This document shows positions 55,361 through 64,000 of a DNA stretch of 64,000 bases, one piece after another; the first letter of the stretch is position 1; every line of letters begins with the position of its first letter. The DNA comes from Cololabis saira. Lineage: Eukaryota; Chordata; Actinopteri; Beloniformes; Belonidae. The translations under genes and the position numbers were made by a program. The notes under the pieces are model-generated. The model made no database searches, had not been told where the DNA came from, and saw nothing but the letters and a program-made list of their open reading frames with translations. The stretch is taken from the NCBI RefSeq assembly GCF_033807715.1, contig NC_084598.1, positions 47,000,187-47,064,186 on the forward strand, read 5' to 3'.

Positions 55361-56080
55361 ACTCACTATATCCTGTAAAATAGAAAACAAATTAATGTTC
55401 GCTTGATGGGGATATTCCGTTTGGCGTTTACATGACCCAATATTCGGGTTTTAAAAGGGTTATTGACTGCATGTAAACGCAGTCGTCATAGCTTTCATAG
55501 CTTAACATTAAAGGTGCGTTTCCACTCCACAGAACAGCTCTACTCTACTCTGCTCTACTAACCAAAAACGTAAATAAACTTAACACTGGTCTGACGCTAG
55601 TTTTGCTGTTTAACGGTAGTTATCTGCTCCACTTACCACTGTCTTGCTTTCTTCTGTCTTTGTCCTCCTTTTTTTTCTTCCTCTTTTCACTGCCGGACGG
55701 ATAACTACTCCTCTTCATTTTTCTTTACCTTCGGCTGAGCCGAATCGGCTCCATTTAAAACTTCCAGAATGAACGTTAAATTCTGTGCACACGACACTGT
55801 GTGTAGTTTTTTTTTTAACACTGCGTACAGGTGGATGATCCGTGATCATGGGAATGACAACATGGGGCCCCTTAAGGGAGGTTTCTTACTGGCTACTGAG
55901 ATGTCATTGATAATTGCCTTATATTTGTTTAAGGAAGAGGATGTGGTCATTACGGTTACCACATTTTGAGATCTGTACAGTAAACAGCCTTCAATACTTT
56001 TTTAGTCCTCAATACCCCTGACAGGAAACACCTTTGTTTATAGTACTTTATAGTACTACTAATCACAAGCTGCGCCTCTG

Positions 56081-56131
56081 CGCGTACCCTACGCCGTAGG
56101 CTCTGCGTAATTTTAACGCGGACCCATAATT
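56081..56131. mobile_element. Right half of MITE in copy B
   Basis: It continues from cgcgtaccctacgccgtagg to gcggacccataat, completing the MITE split by the hAT insertion at 52627. Confidence 0.8.
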
Positions 56132-56635
56132 TAGGCACCATATACCCGCACCTAAAGGTTTCACGCGCGCGTAAAACTCATTATATATATTAAAAAAATC
56201 TGTGTCCCTTTAGGGAAGAAATGAGGGGCTCCGTGGGGCTCCCTAAACGCAGCCCCTCGTTTGTTCTGTCTTAAAGCGGTGGGTGAGGTTCCCGGCGTGT
56301 CATCGCAGCAGCAGCACCAGAGTCCTGACTGAGCTTCACACACAGAGGGACACGATCAGCGCTATTTTATTACAAGTCTGATATATGTTGTGATGTGTGA
56401 TGACATTATTAAGAGTATGACATGAATCTGGCTTCATTTCACCACCTCACAGCCTGCGTCGCCAGTTCCCCGTGTCTTAAGTAAATTCTTACGGGAGGGT
56501 GAGAGTTGCCGTAAAGAAAAGCAGATTTTTCGGTTAGTTTTTTCTTTTTAGATCCGAGGCTTTACGTAGATGGCGGCTTCCGCAACTTTCAGGCGCTTTT
56601 TCTGCGCAAGCAAGCTTTATAAATGAGGCCCCTGG

Positions 56636-56939
56636 GCCTGTATTTGGTGTTTTACTGCATTTACAGTTTTGGGCTCCTTTTGACACAGAGCCTGGCATGG
56701 TTGTCAGGGTGACATATATGTTTTGTCTTTTGTTCCCAGCCTGGCTGAAACTATAAGATAGCGTGTCCCTAAACATCTCCAGGTCATTCACGGCTGACTG
56801 CTCGTCTGACCAGGTCTGCACTGTGTGACCTCCATTCATGAATGTTCTCTTTTTATTAAAACTCCAGAAAGACAGCTGATGTTTCCTGACATTCTTTTTT
56901 GAACACTTTATTGAACAAACAACAATTTTTGCCACCACA
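56636..56939 (+). mobile_element. 5' LTR (partial) of an endogenous retrovirus
   Basis: The sequence upstream of the primer-binding site has LTR-like features: a TATA-like tataaga at about 56752, an attaaa signal at about 56856, and a CA end at 56939 three bases before the primer site. The 5' boundary is not visible. The CCTGG-flanked transposon lies immediately upstream, so it either inserted into the LTR or truncates it. The 3' LTR lies outside the window, so the two cannot be compared. Confidence 0.6.
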
Positions 56940-56942
56940 ATT

Positions 56943-56962
56943 TGGCGACCACGAAGGGACTC
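56943..56962 (+). promoter_or_regulatory. Primer-binding site complementary to tRNA-Arg
   Basis: tggcgaccacgaagggactc is the exact reverse complement of the 3' 20 bases (including CCA) of vertebrate tRNA-Arg(UCG) as I know it. This is where minus-strand DNA synthesis starts in a retrovirus. An arginine primer is unusual. I recall it being reported for the snakehead fish retrovirus, but cannot check that here. Confidence 0.85.
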
Positions 56963-58171
56963 CATCTGTGAGTGGATTTTCTCTTTTCCTCTGGACCGAA
57001 GGTGACTAAAGTACAGCAACAAACCTCGTACTCCCCCATCACGTGAAGGTGGAGAAGAGGGCCTGAGGTCCCGAAGATTGAGACAAGTCCCCTCACCGAT
57101 TGGGGTCCAGCGAACTCGGTGGCTACAGAAACACCTCGCTGTTCTTACGGGTGAGTTTTGAGGAAAGAAACGGCCGAAAATTGCGCGAAAGTCTCCTCCT
57201 ACCTACTGAACAGACAGTAGAGTCGGCAGACGTGCCGGATACTCGGCTTCCTTATGGGCGGAGGGCTTGTGTCAGAGAGTGGTGGACTTACTCCAAGTTT
57301 GGAACTTGGGGGCTCTGGGTTCCGGGAATCTAGAGTGACCAGACCAGGTCTGGGGGCACTTAGGGCCGATTAATACTAAGAAGTTTGTGCTTTGTCTGTT
57401 AATGTCTGGCATAACAATTTTGACAGTCTGGAGAACAAAAAATTTATTTCGAAAGTTTAAAATATGGAATCTCGGCTCTTTCCCTCTAGCTGCGTCTGCA
57501 ATCCGGTTAAAGTTAAATGGCAAATTAAAATTAAAATTAAGCAGTGCTACTCTTTTATTTTCTGTTTTAGAGATAATCCAAATTGCGGTTATTCTAAAAT
57601 CAGGTCTAAATTTATTGTGTTTAAAGATTTTAAGAAAATCTCAATTTAAGAGTGAGCTGCTCGGGTGTTCAGGCTTCTGTGACATCACAGACCCTGATAA
57701 GAGTAAACCTTGAGTAGCCACTGTTTTCCTTTCGTGAAAATTAAACTTGCAAACGTCTGAGAGATTTGTCGGCCCCAAATGTAAGATACATGATAGTTAA
57801 CTATGGAAAATTATCCATATCTCAGTTGGATCTGTGGGTCAGACAACTTAAATTTCCAAAAACAGGAAGCCTGAGCGTTAAACAGCTGGAAGTTTTGCAG
57901 GTGAGACTTCAGATGACTGAGGACCAGTTATCACTCACTCCACATGTCCGGCGGACACATGGAGGCCGGCTGAGGGATCTGTAGAACACGTGAGCACCCA
58001 AATACACAAATACACATACACACAAGAACCTTGTTTTTCATTTATTGTAATAATTAATCTGATCATCGACCAGTATTTTGGACAACTGCGCCGTAGTTTC
58101 GTGGGAGCTAATAATTTTTACTTTTTGTTGCCTAAGAATCGCCATTTTTGTTTTTCCACAAAGGAAACGTT
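56963..58171 (+). pseudogene. Retroviral leader and gag remnant
   Basis: After the primer site comes a leader-like region. A gtgagt at 57149 could be the viral splice donor. The frame 57766-57984 (72 codons) contains NYGKLSISQLDLWVRQLKF and could be a gag N-terminal fragment, though I see no nucleocapsid zinc knuckle or protease anywhere before pol. Most of gag and all of the protease are missing, either deleted or replaced by the LINE fragment that follows. Confidence 0.4.
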
Positions 58172-58545
58172 AATCAATCAATCAATCAATCTATCAACTT
58201 TATTGTCACATCATATTACTAGTAGTAACATGGGTAAAAAACTTGTTTGTGCAGGCTCATCATCATTTGCAGTTAAAAGATAGACATACAAACAAAGTGC
58301 ATAGTGCATGAATAAAAGCATAAAAACAGTACGTGGAATAAGAGGATAGAAAAACAGATAAATAGTCTTGGGCTTCTATGTATGATATAAAAAATCTTCA
58401 GTTCAGTCTTTCACAAGAACTAGGTCTTATTCAGTAATCTGTTTGCTGACAGATAAAAACTGTTCAGGAATCTGGTGGTGCTGCTCTTTATGCACCGGTA
58501 CCGTTTGCCCGGCCGTGGGTGCGGCAGTGGCTGGAAGCAAGCAGA
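58172..58545 (-). mobile_element. LINE 3'-end fragment inserted in the retrovirus
   Basis: The plus strand starts with an (atca)n tract (aatcaatcaatcaatc), which is the simple-repeat tail read backwards. The minus strand then encodes the C-terminal end typical of L2/Rex-type fish LINE proteins (TTRFLNSFYLSANRLLN near 58490-58430). It lies antisense to the retrovirus. Confidence 0.65.
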
Positions 58546-58699
58546 CAATCCTAAGTACCCCCTGACCGCCTCAAAGATTTAACGGGGCAATTTGCAGGTC
58601 TGGATTATTTAGGTGTGTGTACACACAATATCCAAAGGGAAGGAAATCAGCACACTTATCTGTATAAGATTATAAAGTAATTTATTAACAAACTGTGAG

Positions 58700-59092
58700 C
58701 CTGTCATCATAACACCTAAATCAGATTTCAGGCCTTGCCGTAATCAGTATCCTCTCAGACGTGAAGTTTGAAGGCATCAGGCCTGTGTTTGAGGCTTTGT
58801 TGAAGGCTGGTGTGATTGTACCGTGTGCTGGTTCTCCTGTGAGGACCCCGAATTTTCCTGTAAAAAAGATTCGACCTGAAGGTGTGCCCGCGGAGTGGAG
58901 ATTTGTGCAAGACCTGCAGGCTGTAACCGATGCTGTGCAGGCCAAGGCGCCGACGGTTCCGGATCCACATACTATTCTGTCTCAGGTTCCAGCAGAAAGT
59001 AAATGGCTTTTTTCAGAGTTCCAGTGCATCCTGACAGTCAAGTTTTTATTTTTTTTTGTTTTGATGGTAAAATGTACACGTTCACTCGTGTG
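58700..59092 (+). pseudogene. Endogenous retrovirus pol: N-terminal reverse transcriptase
   Basis: The frame from 58761 has GIRPVFEALLKAGVIVPC, then PNFPVKKI, EWRFVQDLQAV and PTVPDPHTILS. These are the first conserved blocks of gamma/epsilon-type retroviral reverse transcriptase (finger and palm). A frame change near 58745 separates it from the usual QYPL block, and another near 59015 leads into a VHPDSQ block and a TFTRV-like segment. Then the homology stops at an insertion. This is a broken copy with no functional product. Confidence 0.85.
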
Positions 59093-59757
59093 GCGTCGGC
59101 ACAACGTAGGATCAAGCAGCCGTGCTGATTTCAGCAACAAGGCCATGGTCCTGCGCCGATCCGAGGCTCGGTGGCGGTTTCCCCGAGCCAGGAGGGAGCT
59201 GGGAACTCAATAAATACCTGGGGTATCAAATGTGTTACTTTAATAGTTGCTAGCCTGGGGTTAGCCTGCGGTCTGGGACTCACTAAAAGTAATACGAGAG
59301 GAGGTTTCTAGGGGAATGGGTTTTTGTCTTGTCTAATGTTTTTGTCTAATATTCATGACTGAAGCTGTTTATTGACAATGTTGCAGTTTTCCAACATTGT
59401 GAAGTACAGTTTTGATTGTTCACTCAAGATCAGCGCTAAAACCAAACTGTCAAAAAGAAAAACTTATGAGCTGAAAGAAGCTTAAGAAGGCTAAAATAGC
59501 TGGCTAATATAGCAGACAAATAGCTAAGCTGAAACTTATTTCTAAAAAAAATTTCTAAAAGACTCTTAGGGCCCGATTTACTAAGATCCTAAATAAAGAG
59601 TACTAAATTGCGTGTGAACTGAAAAAGTTTGCGCGTGCTGTTTGCGTGTGGTTTTCAGGTGATCAACTAAGATTGCGTGCGCAATTGATAACAGGTGCAA
59701 ACAGCAGTATTTAAATGAGGTGTTGCGTGTCTTACGTTAGCGCCATGGAGAGTCTGG

Positions 59758-60078
59758 ATGGAAAGCACAGTCACAAGTCACAAGCGCAAAATGAAATTTG
59801 ACGAGTTGGAGTTAGAGATATTAGTGGAAGAGACAAATAAACACATTCATGAACTACAGCAAAGAAATTTAAACCTTACCAAAAGAAACGCAATATCGGA
59901 GAAAACCTGCGATAGAATAAATGCAGTTGGTAACACAAAAAACGGAAAAACGTCTGGTTTTTCAATTTTAGGCACAGATCAAAAATACGAAATAGAAAAA
60001 CGGGCCACAGGACTGAATTTGATTTTAATATTGAATTGGTCGGGTTTACGTGACCCCGCGGTGCTCGGCATGATCTGA
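59758..60078 (+). pseudogene. Myb/SANT-like protein fragment of a Harbinger element
   Basis: The frame of 106 codons starts MESTVTSHKRKMKFDELELE and contains ILVEETNKHIHELQQR, then a basic NLTKRN segment and CDRINAVG, within the first 62 residues. This matches the N-terminal half of the Myb/SANT-like DNA-binding protein that Harbinger elements encode next to their transposase. The conserved tryptophan that usually precedes the INAVG helix is replaced (SEKTCDRINAVG). The match ends at about 59945, before the region where these proteins usually carry a KKRW-type motif. No second ORF (DDE nuclease) is present. Confidence 0.7.
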
Positions 60079-60286
60079 GGAGAAAAAGACAATCAGACAC
60101 AGAGCTGGAGAGCGCTTTGATTCATCTATTTATGAGTTAAGTTTTTATTCAGATGTCCACAGTATATTACAAATATTATATATTATATAGCAAACACTGA
60201 CAGTAAATGTGTGACAGACGGGACCATCATATGGCAAGAAGAGAAGTGTTCAGAACAGCGCACAGCCTGCGCACACAGAGCGCAGG

Positions 60287-60402
60287 CTGATTTATGGTTC
60301 CGCGTCACACCAACGCAGAACGTAGGCTACGCGGCGACGCACACCCCACCGCGACCTACGCCGTCGGCTACACCGTCGATTTAACGCAGAACCATAATTC
60401 AG
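60287..60402. mobile_element. Complete palindromic MITE (ttatggttctgcg family)
   Basis: Arms ctgatttatggttccgcgtc and, reverse complemented from the right, ctgaattatggttctgcgtt form an imperfect 116-bp palindrome rich in ctacg/cgtag. It lies inside the Harbinger element. Related copies are at 49455-49554, at 52566-52626 plus 56081-56131, and a half copy at 40337-40405. Confidence 0.82.
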
Positions 60403-61165
60403 GCGAAGCTGCAGTCTGTCTGCGCTGATCCTGACACAGCGGGTCGGAGTGGATTTGGTCATGATGTTTAACCTGTGTTTTGTGATTAATAAGCACGGGT
60501 TTTAATTAAATTTAATTTACGAAGGATTCCCCTCCCGGTATTTAGGATTTCTGGCGGGTACGCCCCATATTGATTATTCATCAGGGCAAAAGTACTAAAT
60601 GAATTGCGTGTGCAATTTTGCGCATTTCAGAGACGCAGTCGTCTTTGCACGCCGTTAGTAGATCAGCTGGCACTTTGGTTTGCGGGTGATGTCAAGTTTG
60701 CACAGGTTTTAACACACGCAAACCTTTAGTAAATCGGGCCCTTAGTCGATGGGAGACGTCCCTTAAACTAGGAAATAAAAATAAAAAAAATAAATCTTGT
60801 GCGAAATAATACACAGAACTTGAAACCTTCGAAAACAACTAATTTAAGGCTAAAAGCATGTTCAAAATGGGACAATGCTCCAGATAATGGCGTAAGAATT
60901 GTCAAATTGGGGTGATTCACCATTCGAATGGTTGCAGATTACTTTTGTGATACTGTATTTGACCCGGATTGTATGGAAATGGGATTCTTGCTATTGCGAG
61001 TATGAGCTGTGTATGATTGGGTTGATTATGAAACAAGCGTGAAACACACCAATCATTTTTCTTTATTTTGTCTGTCGTGAAGTCACATACTGATGATTGA
61101 CAGCTTCATCAGGTTGGGTTTCGTCCCGTAAAATGAGTGCCCCTGTGTTTTTGGATACAGTGGAG

Positions 61166-61738
61166 GGGCGTGTTCAGGAGCCTACTGTCATTGGCTCTGA
61201 GGGACAGTTTGGAAGTGCTTATTGCAGTATGTTGATGATATCTTGGTTGCGAGTGAGACCAGAGACGAGTGCGTTAAAGCTACTCTGGCTCTGTTGACCC
61301 ATTTGGCTGAACAGGGGCATAAAGCCAGCCTGTCCAAACTGCAGTTTGCTGCCACAGAGGTTACGTTTCTGGGTCATGTCATTTCGGGGGAGGACAAATC
61401 CCTCTCACCAGGCAGAATTGAGGCTCATTCAGAAAATGCCAAAACTGGTCACTAAGAAACAAATTATGTCATTTCTGGGCTTCACCAGTTATTGTCGACA
61501 GTGGGTCTCGCATTATGCTGAAATTGAGGCACCATTGGCAGAAATTGCCCATGGAAAAGGCCTAAAAGCATCAGACCCTGTTACCTGGACTGACGACGCT
61601 GACAAAGCTTTCACTGACCTGAAACTGACGTTACAGACGCCTCCGACACTTGGACTGCCTGACTGTTCACGACCTTTCACCCAGACTGTGGACGAAAAGG
61701 GGGGTTACATGACTTCAAGTGCTACTACAAGTTCTTAA
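61166..61738 (+). pseudogene. Endogenous retrovirus pol: catalytic and thumb part of reverse transcriptase
   Basis: Homology resumes with an LRDSLE-like segment, then the active-site YVDD at 61228-61239, TFLGHVIS, and after a frame change near 61435 the block IMSFLGFTSYCRQWV with VTWTDDADKAFTDLK. The YVDD form of the catalytic box is typical of gamma/epsilon-like retroviruses. The frame ends at a stop near 61738, before RNase H. Confidence 0.88.
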
Positions 61739-61825
61739 CCCTTACCCTTTTGCCAACAGCTGAGGACGGAGAACCACACAACTGTGTGACAACGATCACA
61801 TCCATTTGTTCCCCAAGACCTGAAT

Positions 61826-62270
61826 TTGAGTGATGTTGCAATTGACAATGCTGACTTTGATCTATTTGTTGATGGTTCTGCTTCCAGGGATCCTGCTACG
61901 AGCAATAACATTGCAGGTTTTGCTGTTTTGGGGCCTTTTTCCCCAAAACACTCAGCTCAGAAAGCTGAACTGGTGGCGCTGACAGAGGCGTGCAAGTTTG
62001 CTGAAGGAAAATCAGTAAACATTTACACTGACAGCAGATACGCCTGGGGTGTTGTTTATGATTTTGGCCAAATTTGGCGTAACAGAGATTTTTTTGACTT
62101 CCACAGGTAGACCCATAGCGCGTCACGTACTAGTGGGTGCCCTCCTGGACACCATGTTGCTGCCTAAACAAATTGCTGTGTGTAAATGTGATGCTCACAC
62201 TAACAAATCTGATCTTATCTCTCAAGATACAGGCTGTTTTCCCTACTCCTTCCTTCCTCCGCTGTGACCT
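61826..62270 (+). pseudogene. Endogenous retrovirus pol: RNase H
   Basis: The frame 61826-62110 has the RNase H blocks LFVDGSASRD, AQKAELVALTEA and NIYTDSRYAWGVV, covering the Asp, Glu and Asp catalytic positions. A frame change near 62095 leads into a continuation with RPIARHVLVGALLDTMLLPK and a KCDAHTNKSDLIS-like end. The connection domain between reverse transcriptase and RNase H is shortened (61739-61825). Confidence 0.87.
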
Positions 62271-62379
62271 CGGTTCAGATTGCTGACCTGCAGTTGCAGG
62301 GCCTCATAGCGCATCATGTGAAAAACAGTCTTGGAAAAATGCAGACTGCAGGGTAATTGACGGTGTGTGTCTACCCAGG

Positions 62380-63320
62380 ACTTTCCTTTCTTTTCCCTCA
62401 CTTTGCTAAATTGACACACGGATTGGACCATGTGTCAAAGGGGGGTATGGTGAGTGAAATACGAAGACACTGGTTCACGAGGTGATCTGTTCAACAAACA
62501 ATGTGGGGAGGGGGTTAAAGGTGCCACAGGCGGCTCACCCTCCACCAGACAGACCGTTTCAGCATTTGCAGATGGATTTCATTGAACTTACACCCAGTGA
62601 AGGCAAAAAGTTTGTTTTGGTTATCGTCTGCATGTTTTCCAAATGGGTTGAAGCTTTCCCCACAACAAAACAGGACTCCGCTGCAGTGGCAAAGGCTTTG
62701 ATGCACCTGATAATTCCCAGATTGGGAGTTCCAGCAAACATCAGCTCAGACAATGGCGCTCCTTTTGTGAGTGCTGCACGGGAAAATGGCACTTTGAAAA
62801 ACAAACTTGCTAAAGTGTGTGAATCTACAAAACTGTCCTGGATGAAGGCCCTCCCCATTGTGCTGATGCACATGACGGCGCGCCAGAGAAGCAGAAATGG
62901 CCTGAGCCCTTTTGAAATCCTGTTTTGGAGACCTCTAAACACAGGGATTGGGCCCGATAAGAGGCAGCTGCAAGACACTGGCCTTTGTGAAGATGAAATG
63001 TTACGGTATTGTGCAACCTTGTCGTCTGTTTTGTCTGATATTCACAAATAGGTTAAGGCGGCCCTCCCCAAACCGGCAGAGACGAAACTCCATGACCTCG
63101 GAGTGGAGACTACATCGTGGTGAAAGACTTCAGACGTAAACACTGGAAAGCTCGGAGGTGGAACAGACCGTTCCAAGTGCTTCTGGTGATGGAGACAGCA
63201 GTCAAGGTTGCAGAGAGACGTGCCATGTGGATTCACGCCGGCCACTGCCGACGGGTTCCTGATCCACACGCGCGGCATGCACCTGATCGAGAGGCCACGG
63301 CCGTGGCATCCCCTTAGGCG
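62380..63320 (+). pseudogene. Endogenous retrovirus pol: integrase
   Basis: A degraded zinc-binding region (HFAKLTHGLDHVSKGG, 62400-62450) precedes the catalytic core. The core has Asp in QMDFIEL (62575) and Asp in SSDNGAPF (62749). Directly after this the segment that normally holds the third acidic residue is missing: about 30 residues are deleted before ENGTLKNKLAK. The core frame stops at 63051, and a C-terminal domain follows in another frame (DFRRKHWKARRWNRPFQV, 63126-63180). The deletion alone would abolish strand transfer. Confidence 0.85.
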
Positions 63321-63546
63321 CCTCGGATGCGGCCTAAGGGTGGTGACCAGCGTCCTGCTGGACATCTCCATAGGGGTGGGGTTGATTCTGCTGCTATTGG
63401 AGAGCCTGCACGATCACACGTCACAGACCAACTGCACGACAATCTCACCTCCCCCTGACCACGATTCTGAGGCGGCACCTACACCTCACAGGCTGGTGAG
63501 GAGGGGTGATGTTTACATGACCAACACGACCAACTCGACGTTGTAG
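63208..63546 (+). pseudogene. Endogenous retrovirus env: leader and start of surface subunit
   Basis: The frame overlaps the end of pol in another frame, as env does in many simple retroviruses. It encodes a basic N-terminus, a hydrophobic segment (TSVLLDISIGVGLILLLL, about 63345-63400) and a Thr/Pro/Asn-rich part with glycosylation-type NTT/NST sequons. It stops at 63546, where the bulk of the surface subunit should begin. Confidence 0.65.
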
Positions 63547-63616
63547 TTAGAGGACAACATGTGGTTCCGTGCCATGGCCACGGTGATGAGGAAGACCAAC
63601 AACCAACGAGATCAAT

Positions 63617-63889
63617 ATGACACATGTTGTTGCACACCTGAATAACTTGTTGCATTTGCAGAGGAGGTCCTGGTTTTCCATTTCAGGGTGGGAAACTGCG
63701 CTGTTCCACCTCTCTGCCCCACTCCTGACTATTCTCTTTGGTTTTTGTGTTTTTCTGTGTTGTATTGTGCCATTGGTGAAGAAACTAGTGGCTTCTGCCA
63801 TCCCCACCGCTGCTGGGCGGTTTGCTCAGGAGATGGGCCGGGATGATGAGTGGGTTCCTCCTTTCGCGGAGGAAGAAGAGTTACTTTAA
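63617..63889 (+). pseudogene. Endogenous retrovirus env: membrane anchor and cytoplasmic tail
   Basis: The frame has a hydrophobic segment (LLTILFGFCVFLCCIVPLV, about 63722-63780) followed by a charged tail ending EEEELL and a stop. This matches the membrane-spanning end of a retroviral transmembrane subunit. The fusion region and nearly all of the surface subunit, which should lie between this and 63546, are absent, so env has collapsed by a large internal deletion. Confidence 0.65.
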
Positions 63890-64000
63890 CTTTATATTCT
63901 GCATTAATCCTTCCTCAAGCAGATGTTTTCATTTATGCTGTTCTGAACTGTATTGAGCTGTTATGTCCTGTTGAAGAAATGAGAGGGAATCGAGCATTAG
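63890..64000 (+). other. 3' end of retrovirus, possible polypurine tract
   Basis: Non-coding sequence after env. gaagaaatgagagggaa at 63974-63990 is purine-rich and could be the polypurine tract just before a 3' LTR that would begin at or beyond the window end. Confidence 0.35.

Larger units (their letters stand above)
54090..55483. mobile_element. Inverted-repeat element nested in the hAT
   Basis: The left end actacgtttacatcagtcaa and the right end, reverse complemented actgcgtttacatgcagtca, match over the first 20 bases or so, with further weaker similarity. Flanks cgttattg (54082-54089) and cgtcatag (55484-55491) agree at 6 of 8 bases. It is non-autonomous, with AT-rich ends containing attccgtttacatg motifs. 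It is itself interrupted by the element at 54665. Confidence 0.7.
52627..56080 (-). mobile_element. hAT element with perfect 8-bp target duplication
   Basis: Flanks cgcgtacc at 52619-52626 and 56081-56088 are identical. The termini cagaggcg at both ends (right end read as reverse complement cagaggcgcagc) form a short inverted repeat. The insertion is in the centre of the palindromic MITE of transposon copy B. Minus-strand coding-like remnants at 53060-53880 suggest that its transposase gene ran right to left. It carries two further nested elements. Confidence 0.9.
52072..56630. mobile_element. CCTGG-flanked DNA transposon, copy B, with nested insertions
   Basis: The ends match copy A (ggcctcatttaaaattgagt on the left; the right ends gcaagctttataaatgaggc). 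CCTGG flanks both sides (52067-52071, 56631-56635). The outer 555 bp on the left and 550 bp on the right align with copy A. The middle is a 3.45-kb hAT insertion. Two copies of one family within 3.5 kb have different flanks, so they are independent insertions and not a segmental duplication. Confidence 0.85.
59569..60741 (+). mobile_element. PIF/Harbinger-type transposon with TTA target duplication
   Basis: The left end gggcccgatttactaag and the right end (reverse complement gggcccgatttactaaag) are near-perfect inverted repeats. Each is bordered by TTA (59566-59568, 60742-60744), the 3-bp target duplication usual for PIF/Harbinger. It carries the start of a Myb/SANT-like gene and no transposase domain, so it is a deleted, non-autonomous derivative. 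It lies within the insert in the retroviral pol gene and contains a complete copy of the palindromic MITE. Confidence 0.92.
59093..61165. mobile_element. Insert of about 2 kb interrupting the reverse transcriptase
   Basis: Reverse transcriptase similarity stops near 59092 and resumes near 61166. Both edges contain cgtgt, which may be a 5-bp target duplication of an LTR-type element, but ends are not certain. The insert has no recognisable protein of its own except the Harbinger element nested in it. Confidence 0.5.

Overview
The window looks like gene-poor, repeat-dominated nuclear DNA from a teleost fish. The evidence is a fish-type TRIM/B30.2 gene, LINE, hAT, Harbinger, BEL/Pao and tRNA-SINE copies of kinds common in fish, and a degenerate endogenous retrovirus. 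There is no prokaryotic gene organisation. I cannot name the species. Only one cellular gene looks nearly intact, a two-exon TRIM-type RING/B-box/coiled-coil/B30.2 gene at 45.75-48.33 kb.

Layout. 1-18.4 kb holds two interleaved satellites: a 12-13 bp CGTACG/oligo-A satellite and a 47/51 bp satellite. They alternate as composite blocks at 5.4-8.2 kb. 18.4-22.1 kb is a spacer with a LINE 3' end and small hAT-type elements. 22.1-28.8 kb is a 6.6-kb array of about 660 copies of a 10-bp unit that exists in two forms. 28.9-34.3 kb holds a hAT element with clean ends, then a minus-strand BEL/Pao retrotransposon that is itself split by a hAT insertion. 34.6-35.5 kb is a hAT carrying a transposase N-terminus. 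35.8-38.8 kb is one L1 inside another, each with a perfect target-site duplication, and the younger one contains 32 near-identical 50-bp repeats. Minisatellites follow at 38.8-39.2 kb and 42.8-45.25 kb, with a TTAA-flanked element and an old repeat-borne ORF between them. The TRIM gene is followed by a CCTGG-flanked transposon, a tRNA-derived SINE and a second copy of the same transposon. That second copy holds a three-level Russian-doll of hAT-type insertions. From about 56.6 kb to the window end there is a plus-strand endogenous retrovirus with a tRNA-Arg primer site, pol remnants and a collapsed env. It is interrupted by a LINE fragment and by a roughly 2-kb insert that contains a Harbinger element.

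The pieces do not form a pathway. The window records repeated insertion and tandem expansion. Most long open frames (for example the >2,200-codon minus-strand frames over the 10-bp array) arise from repeat units without stop codons and are not genes. I found no convincing new biological system. The most unusual material is the structure of the satellites and the nested insertions, which can be dated relative to one another from their junctions.
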